In this document: piece after piece, positions 61,966-64,000 of the stretch
Layout of the letters: each line of letters begins with the position of its first letter
Position numbering within the stretch: position 1 is the first letter of the stretch
From: an uncultured Schaedlerella sp.
Lineage (GTDB): Bacteria; Bacillota; Clostridia; Lachnospirales; Lachnospiraceae
Reading direction: 5' to 3'
Length of the DNA stretch: 64,000 nt
Assembly (NCBI GenBank): GCA_934435195.1
Contig: CAKSAJ010000001.1
Span: 197,921-261,920, forward strand
Notes under the pieces: model-generated
The model's database searches: none
What the model saw: only the letters and a program-made list of their open reading frames with translations
Told to the model about the DNA's origin: nothing
Translations under genes and position numbers: made by a program

Positions 61966-63915
61966 ATGATACTTGCATGTCATAATCTAAATAAATCTTT
62001 TGGAGAACGTATCATTGTAAAAGATGGTTCTTTTCATATTGAAGATAGAGAAAAGGTTGCTTTTGTCGGTGTGAATGGTGCCGGAAAATCAACAATTTTA
62101 AAAATGATCATTGGCGAAGAGCCGACAGACAGTGGGAATATTGTTCTTACAAAAGGAAAAACAATTGGTTATCTTGCACAGCAGCAAAATCTAATCAGCG
62201 GAAACAGTATTTACGAAGAACTAAAGACTGCAAAAGCAGACATTATAAAACTTGAAGAGCAAATTCGTACAATCGAACACGAATTAAAGGGATTATCCGG
62301 TGATGAATTACAAAATCGTTTAAATACTTACAACCGTTTGATGTCTGAATTTGAATCCAAAAACGGATATGCGTACGAAAGCGAAATCATAGGGGTGTTG
62401 AAAGGACTTGGTTTTCAGGAAAACGAGTTTTCAAAAGAGGCCAGCACACTGTCCGGCGGGCAAAAAACACGTGTTTCCTTAGGTAAACTTCTGTTAACAA
62501 AACCAGATATCCTATTATTGGATGAGCCAACCAACCATTTGGATTTAAATTCTATATCCTGGTTAGAAACATATCTGTTAAATTACCCGGGAGCTGTGTT
62601 CATCGTATCACACGACCGTTTCTTCTTAAACAGAGTCGTAACTAAGGTTGTTGAGATAGATCAAGGACATCTTCGTATGTATGATGGTAATTATAAGGAT
62701 TATGCCGAGAAAAAACGCCAGCTGCGTGATGCACAGATGAAAGAATATTTAAATCAACAAAGAGAAATCAAACATCAAGAGGCAGTAATTGAAAAATTAA
62801 AATCTTTTAACCGAGAAAAATCCATCAAACGTGCTGAAAGCCGTGAAAAAATACTTGACAAAATAGAACGAATTGACAAACCGATGGACTCTACACAGGA
62901 AATGCATTTTGAACTGAATCCCTCTTGTATCAGTGGCAATGATGTTTTAACAGTTGAACATTTAACAAAAAGATTTGAGACACAAACCCTATTTTCCGAT
63001 ATTTCATTTGAAATCAAACGTGGTGAGCATGTTGCGATCATCGGAGATAACGGAACCGGAAAAACCACTTTATTAAAAATTTTAAATCAGGTATTGGATG
63101 CTGATGAAGGTGCTTTTACTTTAGGTTCTAAAGTAAAGATTGGATACTATGACCAGGAACACCACGTACTTCATGATAGTAAGACCATTTTTGAAGAAAT
63201 TTCTGATGACTATCCAACACTAACAAACACCCAGATTCGAAATACTTTAGCCGCATTTCAATTTACTGCAGATGATGTATTTAAACTCATCCGTGATTTA
63301 AGTGGTGGTGAAAAAGGTCGTGTTTCGCTCGCCAAATTAATGCTCTCTGAAGCAAATTTTTTGATTCTTGATGAGCCTACAAACCATTTGGATATCACTT
63401 CAAAGGAAATTCTTGAGCAGGCCTTAAACGATTATACCGGAACAATCTTATATGTTTCTCACGACCGTTATTTCATTAATCAGACTGCTTCACGTATTTT
63501 GGAATTGGTAAACCAGACATTTGTAAATTACATTGGAAACTATGACTATTATCTTGAGAAAAAAGAGGAATTAACTGCGAAATATGCTCCTGTTTCACCG
63601 GAAACTTCTGTTCATTCAAAAGTTACTAATCCAAACATTTCTTCTGAATCTCAGGAGCCTTTGGGTCAAAAGTTAAGTTGGCAGGAGCAGAAAGAAGCAC
63701 AGGCTCGTGAACGAAAGCGTAAAAATGATTTGAAAAAGACAGAAGAACGAATTGCTGTTTTAGAAACACGAAATCAGGAAATTGACGAATTGATGACACA
63801 GGAAGATATTTATTCTAATTCTGTAAAATGCCAGGAGCTTGCTGTTGAAAAATCTTCAAATGAAGAAGAATTGGAAACACTTTATGAACAATGGGCTGAT
63901 TTAGCCGAAGAATAG
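61966..63915 (+). CDS. ABC-F family ATPase, YdiF-like
   Basis: 649 residues with two ABC domains and no membrane part. First domain: Walker A G-V-N-G-A-G-K-S near 35-42, signature L-S-G-G-Q-K near 163, and L-L-L-D-E-P-T-N-H-L. Then a linker rich in Lys and Glu (about 235-320), second Walker A G-D-N-G-T-G-K-T near 363-370 and L-S-G-G-E-K-G-R. The C-terminus (about 540-649) is a Pro-rich spacer plus coiled coil. ABC-F proteins act on the ribosomal E site and resolve stalling. Location beside rex matches Bacillus ydiF. Antibiotic-resistance function is not indicated: no leader peptide is visible. Confidence 0.88.
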   Translation: MILACHNLNKSFGERIIVKDGSFHIEDREKVAFVGVNGAGKSTILKMIIGEEPTDSGNIVLTKGKTIGYLAQQQNLISGNSIYEELKTAKADIIKLEEQIRTIEHELKGLSGDELQNRLNTYNRLMSEFESKNGYAYESEIIGVLKGLGFQENEFSKEASTLSGGQKTRVSLGKLLLTKPDILLLDEPTNHLDLNSISWLETYLLNYPGAVFIVSHDRFFLNRVVTKVVEIDQGHLRMYDGNYKDYAEKKRQLRDAQMKEYLNQQREIKHQEAVIEKLKSFNREKSIKRAESREKILDKIERIDKPMDSTQEMHFELNPSCISGNDVLTVEHLTKRFETQTLFSDISFEIKRGEHVAIIGDNGTGKTTLLKILNQVLDADEGAFTLGSKVKIGYYDQEHHVLHDSKTIFEEISDDYPTLTNTQIRNTLAAFQFTADDVFKLIRDLSGGEKGRVSLAKLMLSEANFLILDEPTNHLDITSKEILEQALNDYTGTILYVSHDRYFINQTASRILELVNQTFVNYIGNYDYYLEKKEELTAKYAPVSPETSVHSKVTNPNISSESQEPLGQKLSWQEQKEAQARERKRKNDLKKTEERIAVLETRNQEIDELMTQEDIYSNSVKCQELAVEKSSNEEELETLYEQWADLAEE

Positions 63916-63963
63916 ATACATTTCGAGTTTGTCAAGCAAAGTGTGTAAATTTTTTGATTTTTT

Positions 63964-63993
63964 ATCGGCGGTCAAATTAGACCGCCGATTTTG
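63964..63993 (+). terminator. Terminator of the ABC-F gene
   Basis: ATCGGCGGTC pairs with GACCGCCGAT around AAATTA, followed by TTTT, about 50 bases after the stop. Confidence 0.75.
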
Positions 63994-64000
63994 CATTATT

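Overview
The window is ordinary chromosome of an AT-rich, low-GC Gram-positive anaerobe. Best fit is a Clostridia member of the family Lachnospiraceae. The support is gene content: sigH, yqfC/yqfD, a SpoVB-like flippase and a BofC-like protein (sporulation lineage), L27 with a cleavable N-terminal extension plus its Prp protease, minDE and RodA inside an mre cluster, NfnAB, formate-THF ligase, Rex and an iron alcohol dehydrogenase. There are 65 genes. The first (cysS) is cut by the left edge. I see no rRNA, tRNA, CRISPR array, prophage or complete insertion sequence.

Layout. 1-6.6 kb (+ strand) carries translation and ribosome-assembly genes: cysS end, mrnC, rlmB, sigH, then rplU-prp-rpmA behind a sigma-A promoter and L21 leader, then obg-yhbY-nadD-yqeK-rsfS. 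At 6.7-9.3 kb is a divergent SOS locus: lexA (-) against a LysM membrane protein (+, YneA-like), with four LexA-type boxes between them, followed by a tyrosine recombinase. At 9.4-15.1 kb (-) is a division/lipoprotein operon (HlyD-like protein, yggS, sepF, ylmH, lspA, rluD-type) and a separate cytidylate-kinase-like gene. At 15.5-25.2 kb (-) a single long operon for cell shape and division runs radC-mreB-mreC-mreD-PBP2-minD-minE-rodA-mgsA-dacF. At 25.3-35.1 kb (-) is mutS-mutL-miaA with a PLP lyase-like gene and two flavoprotein genes.

35-45.5 kb (-) holds a CmpB-type membrane protein, miaB, three small genes (DUF4250, DUF896, BofC-like), a SpoVB-type flippase, ybeY-phoH-yqfD-yqfC, a HelD/UvrD helicase and rlmH. 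45.6-49.3 kb (-) holds redox genes: nfnA-nfnB and an iron alcohol dehydrogenase whose promoter is followed by a good Rex-operator match. 49.5-57.6 kb (-) holds yebC, tepA, ftsK/spoIIIE, fhs, folD and a zinc-ribbon/TPR protein. 57.7-61.7 kb (-) holds rex, nnrE/D, alr and a mazF toxin with no visible antitoxin. The window closes with a YdiF-type ABC-F gene (+), divergent from rex as neighbours of the same kind are in Bacillus.

The main points of interest are: the mre-min-rod operon, with minD and a short minE but no minC, a very long PBP2, an MreB-family protein with Asn in the phosphate-2 motif, and a methylglyoxal-synthase-like protein with Lys where E. coli has catalytic Asp71; the four-box SOS divergon; an orphan mazF; a hairpin that encloses a Shine-Dalgarno sequence; evenly spaced direct repeats before the ABC-F gene; and a GC-rich foldable element between rex and nnr. 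None of these is clearly a new system. They are candidates read by eye, without database searches.
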